Below are positions 1 to 10,186 of a DNA stretch of 64,000 nt, piece after piece; position 1 is the first letter of the stretch; every line of letters begins with the position of its first letter. The notes beneath the pieces were generated by a model, which was given only the letters and a program-made list of their open reading frames with translations, searched no databases and was not told the DNA's origin. Position numbers and translations under genes: made by a program. Source of the stretch: Treponema parvum (GTDB taxonomy: Bacteria; Spirochaetota; Spirochaetia; Treponematales; Treponemataceae); contig NZ_CP054142.1 of assembly GCF_017893965.1 (NCBI RefSeq), forward strand, positions 1,550,001 to 1,614,000, in the 5' to 3' direction.

Positions 1-1
1 T

Positions 2-142
2 GCTGAAAAAACAAAAAAACCGGAAAAGAAAGTTGCAGCCGATATGGAAAGAGACTTTTACATGCCGGCAAAAGAAGCGCTCGAATACGGCATTATCGAC
101 CACATTATGGAGGGAAGAAAAAAAGATGATAAGATTCGGTAA
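2..142 (+). CDS. clpP: ATP-dependent Clp protease proteolytic subunit ClpP, C-terminal fragment
   Basis: Only the last 46 codons lie in the window; the gene begins upstream. The frame opens at base 2 and ends with TAA at 140-142. The visible residues [19 protein letters not shown] match the ClpP C-terminal block in which a conserved Arg-Asp is followed by a (F/Y)M-x-A-x-E-A-x-EYG-(L/I)-(I/V)-D stretch. The serine and histidine of the catalytic triad fall outside the window; the Asp of the family's 'RD' block is present. ClpP forms the double-heptamer chamber of the ClpXP protease in the cytoplasm. Its end overlaps the clpX start by 17 bases, so the pair is probably cotranscribed and translationally coupled. 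Identification rests on the short C-terminus plus the adjacent clpX. Confidence 0.85.
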   Translation, partial: AEKTKKPEKKVAADMERDFYMPAKEALEYGIIDHIMEGRKKDDKIR

Positions 143-1397
143 TTCATCGTCCCAATATTGTTCTTTTTGCGGCAAACCCGCAGACGAAAAACGGAGATTA
201 GTGGCGGCACCTGCAGGAAATATCTTTATATGCGATCAATGTACGGCCGTATGTCAGAGCGTCCTCGATCAGGAAGAGCGTTCAGTTTCTCCCATAGAGA
301 TGAGCGAGGTTCCTTCTCCCAAAGAGTTTAAAAACTATTTGGACCAATATGTGGTCGGTCAGGACGATGCAAAAAAGATTCTTTCGGTGGCCGTATATAA
401 TCATTACAAACGAATGTCCAAGTCCGCAAATAAAAAGCAGGAAAACGACATACAGATCGAAAAATCTAACGTTCTTTTAATAGGCCCTACCGGCAGCGGT
501 AAAACTTTGCTTGCGAAGACTCTCGCCCAAAGGCTAAAGGTTCCTTTTGCCATAGCCGACGCTACGACGCTAACCGAGGCGGGTTATGTAGGCGAAGACG
601 TCGAAAACGTGCTTTTAAAACTTATAAACGCTGCAGACGGTAACATAGCTTCAGCGGAGCGCGGAATCGTCTTTATCGACGAAATCGATAAAATTTCACG
701 TAAAAGTGAAAACACATCCATAACGCGGGATGTTTCAGGCGAAGGCGTTCAGCAAGCCTTGCTTAAAATAATAGAAGGCACAAAGGCAAGCGTCCCTCCC
801 CAAGGCGGGCGGAAACATCCCAATCAGGAAATGATTGAAATAGACACCACTAACATTCTTTTTATACTCGGGGGAGCATTTGTGGGGCTCGACAAAATCA
901 TTGAACAGCGCATTTCCGAACATTCTATGGGATTCGGTTCAAATATAAACACGATGAGCGGAGAACAGCGCATGGCGCTGCTAAATCAAGTCTGTCCCGA
1001 CGATCTGGTAAAATTCGGTCTAATTCCGGAATTGATCGGACGCATGCCTATAATGGTCGCTTTAAAAGAACTCACGAAAGACGACTTGGTCGCAATTCTA
1101 ACCCAGCCTAAAAATGCCATTACGAAGCAGTTTAAGGCGTCATTCGCCATTGACGACGTTAACCTGTCTTTTACGGATGAGGCGATTGAAGAAATAGCGG
1201 ATATAGCGATAAAACAAAAGACGGGAGCCAGAGGACTGCGCACAATCGTCGAAAAAATCCTCATGGATTTTATGTTTGAAGTTCCGAGCATAAAAGGCAA
1301 AAAGAAGCTTGAAGTTACAAAGGCGATCGTGCGGCAGCAAAAGATTGACGACATAGCCTCTTTGCTGACCGAACAAAAAACCGCCCAAACCGCGTAA
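126..1397 (+). CDS. clpX: ATP-dependent Clp protease ATP-binding subunit ClpX
   Basis: AAA+ unfoldase that recognises substrates, unfolds them and feeds them to ClpP. The N-terminus has the C4 zinc finger (Cys12, Cys15, Cys36, Cys39). It is followed by Walker A GPTGSGKT, the pore loop AGYVGED, Walker [10 protein letters not shown] and a sensor region [11 protein letters not shown]-like block. The MGFGS segment corresponds to the ClpP-docking IGF loop. Length is 423 residues, close to E. coli ClpX (424). The open frame continues 31 codons upstream, but that part overlaps clpP and has no family similarity; ATG at 126 begins directly before the zinc finger and is preceded by a GGAGGGAAG-like ribosome site inside clpP. 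Nothing unusual was seen; the ClpP-docking loop and adjacent clpP argue for a functional ClpXP pair. Confidence 0.96.
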   Translation: MIRFGNSSSQYCSFCGKPADEKRRLVAAPAGNIFICDQCTAVCQSVLDQEERSVSPIEMSEVPSPKEFKNYLDQYVVGQDDAKKILSVAVYNHYKRMSKSANKKQENDIQIEKSNVLLIGPTGSGKTLLAKTLAQRLKVPFAIADATTLTEAGYVGEDVENVLLKLINAADGNIASAERGIVFIDEIDKISRKSENTSITRDVSGEGVQQALLKIIEGTKASVPPQGGRKHPNQEMIEIDTTNILFILGGAFVGLDKIIEQRISEHSMGFGSNINTMSGEQRMALLNQVCPDDLVKFGLIPELIGRMPIMVALKELTKDDLVAILTQPKNAITKQFKASFAIDDVNLSFTDEAIEEIADIAIKQKTGARGLRTIVEKILMDFMFEVPSIKGKKKLEVTKAIVRQQKIDDIASLLTEQKTAQTA

Positions 1398-1401
1398 GCG
1401 C

Positions 1402-1956
1402 TTATTCCCAAAGGCGGCTGTCGGACGTGGAGATGGCGCTCGCGCCCGAGCGGAGAATCCTCGTAACATCGTCCCCGCTTCTTATAAGGCCGCCTGCTAT
1501 AATCGTCTTTTTGCTGCCTGCGATTTCATTGCATAAAATGGTAAGCGTTACGCCGGGCATCATTTCTATTATATCAACGGACGGATCCGAATCGATTTTT
1601 TCAAGAGATTCTATCGATTTTGAATCCAGCATAAAAACGCGAAGGACTGTTATAAAACCGAGCGTTTTGGCGTATTTCAAAAGACTTTGCTTTATGGAAA
1701 TTATTCCGTCGGCTTCGGTCATCTTATCGATATAGTCGACCGACGACCTGCTGCTTGAAAGCCCTTCGATCAAATCAAGATGAACGAAGACGGTTTTATT
1801 ATGTTCCTTCAACTTTCGCACATAGTCGGAAACGGTAAGAATAGTGCCGAATAAAAGAAAAACAACCTTACAATCGCTTTTCAAACATTTATTAAAAGTA
1901 TCCTCGTTTCTTACAGCCGTAATTATCTTTGAATCCGAAAAAAAATCCATCGCCAT
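1402..1956 (-). CDS. glpP: glycerol uptake operon antiterminator-like protein GlpP
   Basis: A 184-residue protein of the GlpP antiterminator family (TIM-barrel-like RNA-binding regulators that respond to glycerol 3-phosphate in Bacillus). Family features visible are the VFLLFGTI segment near residue 32, FVHLDLIEGLS near residue 58, DGIISIK, the EMMPG motif and the C-terminal IIAGGLI...GASAISTS block. It lies divergent from glpK with about 140 bases between starts, consistent with control of glycerol use. I see no clear terminator hairpin in the glpK leader, so whether it acts by antitermination here is open. The stop lies 5 bases beyond the convergent clpX end. A second ATG two codons in (1950) is an alternative start; no strong Shine-Dalgarno is seen before either. 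Confidence 0.88.
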   Translation of the reverse strand: MAMDFFSDSKIITAVRNEDTFNKCLKSDCKVVFLLFGTILTVSDYVRKLKEHNKTVFVHLDLIEGLSSSRSSVDYIDKMTEADGIISIKQSLLKYAKTLGFITVLRVFMLDSKSIESLEKIDSDPSVDIIEMMPGVTLTILCNEIAGSKKTIIAGGLIRSGDDVTRILRSGASAISTSDSRLWE

Positions 1957-1998
1957 GCCCCGCTTAAGTTTCCCTTATACAAACAGGCTATCATAGGA

Positions 1999-2027
1999 TT
2001 GTCGGGACTGTCAAATACTGTTAAAAT
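1999..2027 (+). promoter_or_regulatory. candidate promoter for glpK
   Basis: TTGTCG at 1999-2004 and TAAAAT at 2022-2027 are separated by 17 bases, ahead of glpK with a leader of about 60 bases. The leader contains no obvious intrinsic terminator. Assigned by eye only. Confidence 0.45.
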
Positions 2028-2035
2028 TATCGTAA

Positions 2036-3592
<1,557 letters not shown>

Positions 3593-3623
3593 AAACTTGT
3601 CGCAAAGGATCTGAAGCGGACGA

Positions 3624-4313
3624 CTATGCATTCCGGTTTTCAGCCGTAAAGTACAAAAGCCGCGGGCGGCCATCGGTTTCATAGTCTATTTCGGTGTTTA
3701 GGAATTTCTGTGTTTCAAGGTAATTCAGATATTTATGGACTGTCACTCGGGAAAGTCCGATCTCTTTTGCAAGTTCCGTGCCGGAAAACTTTTTGCCTTT
3801 GTGTTTAGTAAAGTGATCTTTTATCACTTTAAGTGTACGGCTTTGGATCCCTTTCACAAAAGGCTCTGTGTTCAAATTTTCCTGGTTGCTGAACAGCTCG
3901 TCGGCTTCTTTCTGGGAAAGTGGAACATGGAGTTTTCCATGCATCTTCTGCTTGAAGAAGAATTTGTCCAAGGCTTGAGTAAAGCGCTTGTATTCAAAAG
4001 GTTTTACAAGATAATCCAAGGCGCCTAGCTGCAATGCTTTTTCCATGCTGGCAAAATCGTTCGCTGCGGTTACAAGGATGACGTCCGAACAGATGTTTTT
4101 GCTGCGGATCGTCTTCAGGAATTCAAAGCCGTTGAGTTTTGGCATGTAGACATCAAGGAGTATCAGGGAAACTTCATTTGACGTAAGGTAGTTCAGGGCT
4201 TCAACTCCGTTGTTGAATGTAGTAATTACATCCATCCTTCCGTCTTTTTCCAGATAGCGTTTGTTTATTTCGCAGACCATAGGGTCATCTTCAATAATAG
4301 CTGCTGTGATCAT
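3624..4313 (-). CDS. response regulator, CitB/DcuR type
   Basis: A 229-residue two-component response regulator. The receiver domain (about 1-120) has the acidic pair Glu8/Asp9-Asp10, phosphoacceptor Asp54 in LILLDVYMP, a conserved Thr/Ser region LVTAAN and Lys in DYLVKPFEY. The C-terminus (about 165-225) carries a winged-helix-type DNA-binding segment (GTELAKEIGLSRVTVHKYL), the arrangement seen in CitB, DcuR and MalR regulators of carboxylate use. It overlaps the upstream histidine kinase by 4 bases (ATGA), so translation is coupled. The pair sits divergent from an ABC importer at 6.1-10 kb, which it probably controls. The stimulus cannot be read from sequence. Confidence 0.9.
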   Translation of the reverse strand: MITAAIIEDDPMVCEINKRYLEKDGRMDVITTFNNGVEALNYLTSNEVSLILLDVYMPKLNGFEFLKTIRSKNICSDVILVTAANDFASMEKALQLGALDYLVKPFEYKRFTQALDKFFFKQKMHGKLHVPLSQKEADELFSNQENLNTEPFVKGIQSRTLKVIKDHFTKHKGKKFSGTELAKEIGLSRVTVHKYLNYLETQKFLNTEIDYETDGRPRLLYFTAENRNA

Positions 4314-6016
4314 ATATCGGTATCCTTTTCAGTGTATTCGGGTGAAATTATTGCCCCTCGTTTTTTGTTTATATGAATGGAAATGGAAGTGCCTTCGCCG
4401 GGAGCGCTGTCAATCTGGATCATGCCCTTGCAGTCCTGAATTATCTTATTTACGGAATAAAGGCCGATTCCGTGGTTCTCCTTCTTTTCCTTTTTGGTTG
4501 AAAAACCCCGATTGAATATTTTATCCTGGAATTCCGTTGGAATTCCGGATCCGTTGTCGTCCACATTTATGCGCAGACAGGAAACATCAGAGGAAATGAA
4601 AAGTTTGATTTGTCCGCCCTTTTCTATTGATTTTGTGGCTTCAATCGCATTTTCAAGGATGTTTCCAAGTATGATTGTAAGTTGAGATGTGCTTAGATAC
4701 GGATCGTGCCGCGGCAATGTGCTTGTGTTTTCCAGAAGGAGGTCAATGCCCTGTTCCTTCGCCTCATTCGTTTTTCCCAGGATAAGAGCGGCAATCGTCT
4801 TGTTCTGTATGTTTTTTATTACGGTGTTCTGGGATGTCTGCAATGAATTGAAATGTGTTATGTAATCCATTGCAAGGTCGTATTCCTTGAGCTGAAGCAT
4901 TCCAAGCAGGATGTGCAGTTCATTCTTGAAGTTGTGCATATTTGAGCGCAAGGCTTCAACTATGAAACGGAATCCTGTAAGCTCTTCGGCCATGTTTTTG
5001 AATGTCGTGTGATCTCTGATGATTGCAACCGCACCGATTATGTGATCTCCTTCTTTCATAGGCATGAAATTTGTGATCAAAGAATTCGTTTCGTGGGTCT
5101 GCGGAACGTTGTATTCCGCCTTACCGGATTCAATGACCGGCAGCAACTCCGTGCAGATTTTCAGTTCTTTGAGGTTTCTGCCTTCATAATTTCCTTTTGG
5201 AAGATTAAAAAGTCTGCATGCGCTTTCTGTGCATACGCTGATGTTTCCGTTCGTGTCGATTGCAATCAGACCTTCCTCAAGATTGTCAAGAACTTTGTTG
5301 CGGCGGATAAGCAGGTTTGCGAAAGATTCCGGTTCGTACCCCATAAGGCTTTTCCTGATACGTGAAATGATAAAATAAGAGGTTGAAACTGTTGTGGCAA
5401 GAGTCGCCAGAACTATCAGAAAATAGCGCAGTATATACGAGCGATTCAGATTTCTCAATGTGTTCATATAAATTCCGACGATTGCGTACCCGTATATAAC
5501 TCCGCTTTCGGTTTTGATTGAAACAAAGGCGCAAAGTTGCTTGATAGGCCGTCCCTTGTTGTCGGTCCCAATCTCTATCATCTGGGTCTGGATTTTCTTG
5601 TTGTTCAGCGGAAGAATCGGAATTTCCGTACCGACCGGCATTCCGTCGTAGTGATAGATGCATATCCGTTTTGTGTCGATTATAGTGATGCTGTCGATTG
5701 TTGTGGAGTTTTTTACGATGTTGTCAAGGTATGTGATAAGTCTTGTAGTAGCCATTTTTGAAACCAGCGCATCATATATTATGTAGTTTTCCGCAAGGCT
5801 TGTAGCCATGTTTTCACAGTTTGAAATGAGAAGCTGTTTTGTTCTTTCCAGATTTGTCGAAAGAATTGTAATGGAAACGAAGCTGATTGCAAAAATTGAA
5901 ATGGCGGTGTTGACGAAGAATATCTGAAAGAAAATGGGACGTTTTTTTAGTGGAGAAGCTAATTTATGTATCTGTGATTTACATAAGTTACAAAACTTAA
6001 AAAAATTTACAAACAC
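4310..6016 (-). CDS. sensor histidine kinase, CitA/DcuS type
   Basis: A 568-residue membrane sensor. There is an N-terminal membrane helix (about 30-52), a periplasmic sensor segment of about 130 residues, a second membrane helix (about 195-217), a cytoplasmic PAS domain (about 240-340), a His box NMHNFKNELHILLGMLQL and an ATPase domain with N-box NILENAIEA, G1 DDNGSGIP and G2 NHGIGLYSV. The His box type (H-N/E-F-x-N-x-L-H) is that of CitA/DcuS kinases, which sense small carboxylates outside the cell. The start is GTG at 6016, with AGGA about seven bases upstream. It overlaps the response regulator by 4 bases. The kinase reads away from the ABC operon, with about 70 bases between them. Confidence 0.9.
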   Translation of the reverse strand: MFVNFFKFCNLCKSQIHKLASPLKKRPIFFQIFFVNTAISIFAISFVSITILSTNLERTKQLLISNCENMATSLAENYIIYDALVSKMATTRLITYLDNIVKNSTTIDSITIIDTKRICIYHYDGMPVGTEIPILPLNNKKIQTQMIEIGTDNKGRPIKQLCAFVSIKTESGVIYGYAIVGIYMNTLRNLNRSYILRYFLIVLATLATTVSTSYFIISRIRKSLMGYEPESFANLLIRRNKVLDNLEEGLIAIDTNGNISVCTESACRLFNLPKGNYEGRNLKELKICTELLPVIESGKAEYNVPQTHETNSLITNFMPMKEGDHIIGAVAIIRDHTTFKNMAEELTGFRFIVEALRSNMHNFKNELHILLGMLQLKEYDLAMDYITHFNSLQTSQNTVIKNIQNKTIAALILGKTNEAKEQGIDLLLENTSTLPRHDPYLSTSQLTIILGNILENAIEATKSIEKGGQIKLFISSDVSCLRINVDDNGSGIPTEFQDKIFNRGFSTKKEKKENHGIGLYSVNKIIQDCKGMIQIDSAPGEGTSISIHINKKRGAIISPEYTEKDTDI

Positions 6017-6089
6017 TATGAATCCTGCCTTTCTAAATTATACTGGATAAAAGGTAAAAGTACATTACCGTTTATTATAGGAGGATATG

Positions 6090-7136
6090 ATGAAAAAGTT
6101 TATTGTTCCTGCGGCTATGATTGCCGTATGCTCAATGGTTTTTGCGGCCGGTCAAAAAGAAACCGTTTCGGCCGGAGCAAATGCTAATGTTAGCGGCAAG
6201 GTTGTTATCTACACTTCAATGTATCAGGACATTATCGATGCTATTGATACGGAACTTGAAACCCTTTTCCCAAACTGCGATGTGGAATTCTTCTATGGCG
6301 GAACAGGAAAACTTCAGGCAAAGATTGCTGCAGAAAAAGAAAGCGGAAAATTAGGATGCGACATCCTAATGGTTGCAGAACCTGCCTATGCACTTGAGTT
6401 GAAGGAAGCTGGGCTTCTCCACAAATACAAGACACCGGAAGCCGCAAATCTCGCATTTGCCTATGACGCTGACGGTTCATGGTATCCTGTACGTATCTGC
6501 ACTATGGTATTAGCCTATAACCCTGAAAAATATACTAAAGGCAAGGATATTCCCGTAACATTTAAGGAATTTGCTACAGATCCAAGGCTTTCAGGATATA
6601 TCTCCATGTCCAATCCGCTTACATCGGGAACGGCAATGGCTTCGATTGTCGGTCTTCTAGGCGCTTATGGCGAAGACTATTTCAAGGCTCTTAATAAGCA
6701 GAAAGTGGCTGTAGAATCAGGTTCCGTAGCTCTTACAAAACTTGAGACAGGTGAATGCAAACAGATCATGATTCTTGAGGAGTCTGTTCTAAAGAAACGT
6801 GAAGAAGAAGGTTCAAAGATCGAATGCATCTATCCTGAAGACGGTGTCCTGTCATGCCCGTCTGCGATCATGACAGTTGAAGCGAAATACAGTGCAAATA
6901 ATAACATTCCCGCCTGTGAAGTTCTTACAGACTGGTTCCTTTCAAAAGAAGGACAGAAAGCTATCGTCAAAGGCTGGATGCACTCTGTCAGAAAAGACGT
7001 TGATTACACGCCGTATGATTCTCTTCCAAACGATAAGATGTTTGCCAAGACAATTGATATTGACTGGGAGAAGTGTTACAAGGAACGCGACACAATCCGC
7101 ACAATGTTTGAAGAAAAAATCACAATCAAGAAGTAG
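6090..7136 (+). CDS. ABC transporter substrate-binding protein, Fe3+/phosphonate-type (family 1)
   Basis: Periplasmic binding protein with a signal peptide (MKKFIVPAAMIAVCSMVFA) and a mature end starting AGQKET, without a lipobox cysteine. The first lobe begins VVIYTSMYQD and includes FFYGGTGKLQAKIAAE and CDILMVAEPAYALELKEAGLL, the pattern of the FbpA/PotD/phosphonate cluster. The paired tyrosines that hold iron in FbpA are not evident, so an iron label is unsupported; a carboxylate or phosphonate-like anion fits the CitA-type sensor better. ATG codons occur at 6087 and 6090; AGGAGG at 6079-6084 is better spaced for 6090. It is the first gene of a three-gene importer operon. Confidence 0.85.
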   Translation: MKKFIVPAAMIAVCSMVFAAGQKETVSAGANANVSGKVVIYTSMYQDIIDAIDTELETLFPNCDVEFFYGGTGKLQAKIAAEKESGKLGCDILMVAEPAYALELKEAGLLHKYKTPEAANLAFAYDADGSWYPVRICTMVLAYNPEKYTKGKDIPVTFKEFATDPRLSGYISMSNPLTSGTAMASIVGLLGAYGEDYFKALNKQKVAVESGSVALTKLETGECKQIMILEESVLKKREEEGSKIECIYPEDGVLSCPSAIMTVEAKYSANNNIPACEVLTDWFLSKEGQKAIVKGWMHSVRKDVDYTPYDSLPNDKMFAKTIDIDWEKCYKERDTIRTMFEEKITIKK

Positions 7137-7154
7137 TTTCATATAATTTTTTAA

Positions 7155-7181
7155 AGCCGCCTGTAGTTTCCGCAGACGGCT
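7155..7181 (+). other. intergenic hairpin after the binding-protein gene
   Basis: Nine-base arms (AGCCGCCTG and CAGACGGCT, one mismatch) enclose nine bases between the binding-protein and permease genes. There is no T-run, so it looks like an mRNA stabiliser or partial attenuator rather than a terminator, which could leave the binding protein in excess over the permease. Confidence 0.5.
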
Positions 7182-7206
7182 GCATTCCCTTTTCAGGAGC
7201 TGGAAT

Positions 7207-8904
7207 ATGAATCAGCAAGAAACACTGGATCAGAAATTCTATTTTGATTTCAAGTGTATAATCATATCTGTAATTGTCGGATTCATGCTTGTTTTTCAAG
7301 TGTTCCCGATTTTTTATCTTATTGTCCGCTCCGTTTATATAGACGGCAGCTTTTCATTATCCGGTTTTAAGAACATCTATTCTTATGCGCTTAACTGGAC
7401 TTGTTTAAAGACAACTCTTGTTACGGCAACGCTTACAATGGTTTTCGGCGTTTTGCTGGCTTTCCCTTTGGCATGGCTTGTCGGACGCACAAACCTTTAT
7501 GGAAAGAAATTATTCAGGACGATATTTGTTATGACATATATGGTTCCGCCGTATGTTGGAGCTATGGCATGGCTCCGCCTTTTAAACCCTACGGTAGGAA
7601 CGATGAACGTTGTTTTGATGAAAATATTCCATCTGCCTTCCTGTCCGTTTAACATATATACGACCGGCGGTGTGGTATGGGTACTTACAACCTTCTATTA
7701 TCCCTATGCTTTCATCACTATTTCAAGAGCAATGGAGAAAATGGATCCTTCTTTGGAAGAGGCCTCGAGAATTTCAGGGGCGTCGCCACTGAAGACATTG
7801 CTTTCGGTTACAATTCCGTTAACTTTGCCCAGCCTCATTGCAGCGTCATTGCTCATGTTTGTGGCATCGGCTTCGGCCTATGGAATTCCTTCGATCATCG
7901 GCGCTCCGGGTCAGATCTATACCGTGACTACTCGAATCGTCGATTATGTTCAGATCGGCAACTCGGAAGGCCTTACGCATGCGATTTGTCTTGCGGTGTT
8001 TCTTATGGTCGTTGCTTTGATAATTCTATATGTTTCAAACTTTGTTGTCGGTAAGAAAGAGTATATTACTGTCTCAGGTAAGTCCACACATCCGGCTATT
8101 GTTGACCTTGGCCGTTGGAGAATCCCGATTACAGCCCTTGTGTCTTTGTTTGCCGTTGTTGTTGTGGTCATACCGTTCTGGACGGTGATTGCGACTTCAA
8201 TCACGCAGAATATGGGAAAACCCTTCTTTGCCGCTAAGAACATAACATGGAAATATTGGAAGATTGTCCTTTCCAGAAAGGCGATCATAACGGCATTCAA
8301 GAACAGTGTCTACATGGCAATTCTGGCAGCGACCTTCGGGATGGTGGTCAGCATCACAATGGCATGGCTTTTAAAGCGTACGACGACAAAAGGCCGTGGA
8401 ATTCCCGACTTCCTTATCACCGTGGGATCCGGAACACCGAGTGTTGTAATCGCATTGGCTTTGATCATGACGATGACCGGAAAGTTTGGAATAAACATAT
8501 ATAACACGGTTAGCATCATGGTTATTGCTTACATGATCAAATACATGATGATGGGTATGCGGACAGTAGTTTCCGCTTTTACTCAGATCAGCCCTTCGCT
8601 GGAAGAAGCGGCTCAGATTGCGGGAGCCGGATGGCTTCGCCGTCTGAAGGATGTTGTCCTTCCGCTTATAAGCCCGTCTGCCGTTGCAGGCTGGTTCCTG
8701 ATTTTCATGCCATGTTTCTATGAACTTACCATGTCTACCTTGTTGTATTCAAAAGATACTATGACTTTAGGCGTGCAGTTGTTCGAATATCAGACATTTA
8801 CAAGCCAGCAGACGGCTTCGGCCCTGGCGGTAGGGATTTTGATCATCGTCATCATATTGAACACGGTTTTGAATAAAATGACAAAGGGTAAGTTCTCAAT
8901 CTAA
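7207..8904 (+). CDS. fused double-domain ABC transporter permease, Fe3+/phosphonate type
   Basis: A 565-residue inner-membrane permease in which two BPD-type transmembrane domains are joined, as in FbpB/SfuB-type proteins. About twelve hydrophobic helices can be seen. Each half holds its own EAA coupling loop: EEASRISGASPLKTLL in the first and EEAAQIAGAGWLRRLK in the second, which contact the ATPase. ATG at 7207 is preceded by CAGGAGC. The gene lies between its binding protein (71 bases upstream, with an intervening hairpin) and ATPase (30 bases downstream). Because both halves are on one chain, no second permease gene is needed. The substrate is unresolved. Confidence 0.9.
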   Translation: MNQQETLDQKFYFDFKCIIISVIVGFMLVFQVFPIFYLIVRSVYIDGSFSLSGFKNIYSYALNWTCLKTTLVTATLTMVFGVLLAFPLAWLVGRTNLYGKKLFRTIFVMTYMVPPYVGAMAWLRLLNPTVGTMNVVLMKIFHLPSCPFNIYTTGGVVWVLTTFYYPYAFITISRAMEKMDPSLEEASRISGASPLKTLLSVTIPLTLPSLIAASLLMFVASASAYGIPSIIGAPGQIYTVTTRIVDYVQIGNSEGLTHAICLAVFLMVVALIILYVSNFVVGKKEYITVSGKSTHPAIVDLGRWRIPITALVSLFAVVVVVIPFWTVIATSITQNMGKPFFAAKNITWKYWKIVLSRKAIITAFKNSVYMAILAATFGMVVSITMAWLLKRTTTKGRGIPDFLITVGSGTPSVVIALALIMTMTGKFGINIYNTVSIMVIAYMIKYMMMGMRTVVSAFTQISPSLEEAAQIAGAGWLRRLKDVVLPLISPSAVAGWFLIFMPCFYELTMSTLLYSKDTMTLGVQLFEYQTFTSQQTASALAVGILIIVIILNTVLNKMTKGKFSI

Positions 8905-8934
8905 CCTGAAGGTTAGCCGATTAGGAGGAAAAAA

Positions 8935-10011
8935 ATGTCTACAGTAACTATAAAAGACGTTGTAAAAGCGTTCGGTTCGGAAGTGGTAATAAAAAAATTC
9001 AATGCGGAGATAAAAGACGGGGAGTTCATAACTCTTCTTGGTCCTTCAGGATGCGGGAAAACCACTCTCCTTAGGATGATTGCAGGTTTTCACAAGCAGA
9101 CAAGCGGCGCCATCTTGATTGACGGAAATGTCGTTTCAGACGACAAGGTATTTCTTCCGCCTGAAAGACGTGGAATTGGAATGGTCTTTCAGACCTATGC
9201 GGTCTGGCCGCATATGAATGTGTTCGACAATGTTGCTTATCCGTTGAAGATACTGAAGATGAGCAGAGAGCAGATAAGGAAGGATGTTGAAAGCATACTT
9301 GAAGTTGTTCATCTGGGGCAGTATAAAGACCGTATGCCGTCTCAGCTTTCAGGCGGACAGCAGCAGCGTGTGGCTCTCGGCCGTGCATTGGTTGCAAAGC
9401 CGAAACTTCTGCTGCTCGATGAGCCGCTTTCGAACCTTGACGCAAAACTGCGTGAAAGCATGCGTTTTGAAATAAAAGAAATTCAGAAAAGACTTGGAAT
9501 TACGGTTGTATATGTAACCCACGATCAGGTTGAAGCAATGACAATGTCCGACCGTGTGTTTCTTATGAACAATGGCGTGGTTCAACAGGTCGGCTCTCCT
9601 CTTGAAATTTATTGTCATCCGGTAAACCAGTTTGTTGCAAACTTTGTCGGCAAGGCAAACTTCCTAAAAGGCACGGTAAAAGACGGCCGCCTGTTTCTGA
9701 AAGGTACGGAACAGAGTATTGCCTATGGCGGCGATAAGACCGGCGATGTGGTCCTTACACTTCGACCTGAAAATGTGAAAATCGTTTCTGACGGCGGCGA
9801 TTTGACCGGAACTCTCAAGACAATCTATTACCTTGGAAATGAAAATGATTGCCAGATTGATATTGGCGGCGGAATTTCGGTTCGTGTCATTTCCGATCCC
9901 CATGCATTTGACAATATCGGCATCGATCAAAAAGTTAACCTCAAATTGATGGACAGCCTTGTCTATGCCGATGACGGTACGAATGATTCATATAATAAAA
10001 TTTTGACTTGA
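8935..10011 (+). CDS. ABC transporter ATP-binding protein, FbpC/PotA type
   Basis: A 358-residue ATPase that powers the importer encoded just upstream. It has Walker A GPSGCGKTT, the Q-loop MVFQTYAVWPHM, signature LSGGQQQRVALGRAL, Walker B KLLLLDEPLSNLD and the switch His in VTHDQ. The C-terminal third (about 240-358) is a TOBE-type regulatory domain, common in CUT1 and ferric or spermidine importers. AGGAGG sits before ATG 8935. A strong terminator follows at 10028, closing the three-gene operon. The ATPase is intact with no missing catalytic residue. Confidence 0.93.
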   Translation: MSTVTIKDVVKAFGSEVVIKKFNAEIKDGEFITLLGPSGCGKTTLLRMIAGFHKQTSGAILIDGNVVSDDKVFLPPERRGIGMVFQTYAVWPHMNVFDNVAYPLKILKMSREQIRKDVESILEVVHLGQYKDRMPSQLSGGQQQRVALGRALVAKPKLLLLDEPLSNLDAKLRESMRFEIKEIQKRLGITVVYVTHDQVEAMTMSDRVFLMNNGVVQQVGSPLEIYCHPVNQFVANFVGKANFLKGTVKDGRLFLKGTEQSIAYGGDKTGDVVLTLRPENVKIVSDGGDLTGTLKTIYYLGNENDCQIDIGGGISVRVISDPHAFDNIGIDQKVNLKLMDSLVYADDGTNDSYNKILT

Positions 10012-10027
10012 AAAAATCTCCTCATTC

Positions 10028-10058
10028 CGCCCTGATCTTAGGTCAGGGCGTTTTTTTT
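10028..10058 (+). terminator. intrinsic terminator of the ABC importer operon
   Basis: Perfect eight-base arms CGCCCTGA (10028-10035) and TCAGGGCG (10043-10050) with a seven-base loop, followed by eight T. It closes the operon 17 bases after the ATPase stop. Confidence 0.92.
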
Positions 10059-10079
10059 GCATGTCCGACACAATGCACA

Positions 10080-10110
10080 CTTATGCGCCGCTTACTGCGC
10101 TTATGCGCCG
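10080..10110 (+). repeat. direct repeat CTTATGCGCCG x2
   Basis: The 11-mer CTTATGCGCCG occurs at 10080-10090 and 10100-10110, two helical turns apart, about 80 bases before the outer-membrane protein gene. It may be a regulator site; no other copy was noticed in the window. Confidence 0.4.
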
Positions 10111-10186
10111 TATTTTATTTTTTATGCATATGGTATAGAATAGTTTCCTAAACGGCTTGAATCTTGAGCTTTGAAAAGAGGAAAAA

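Noticed and set aside
986-1411. Long minus-strand open frame opposite clpX
   Set aside because: It is entirely antisense to a conserved gene, has biased low-complexity Ser/Ile composition and no ribosome site; it mirrors the codon pattern of clpX.
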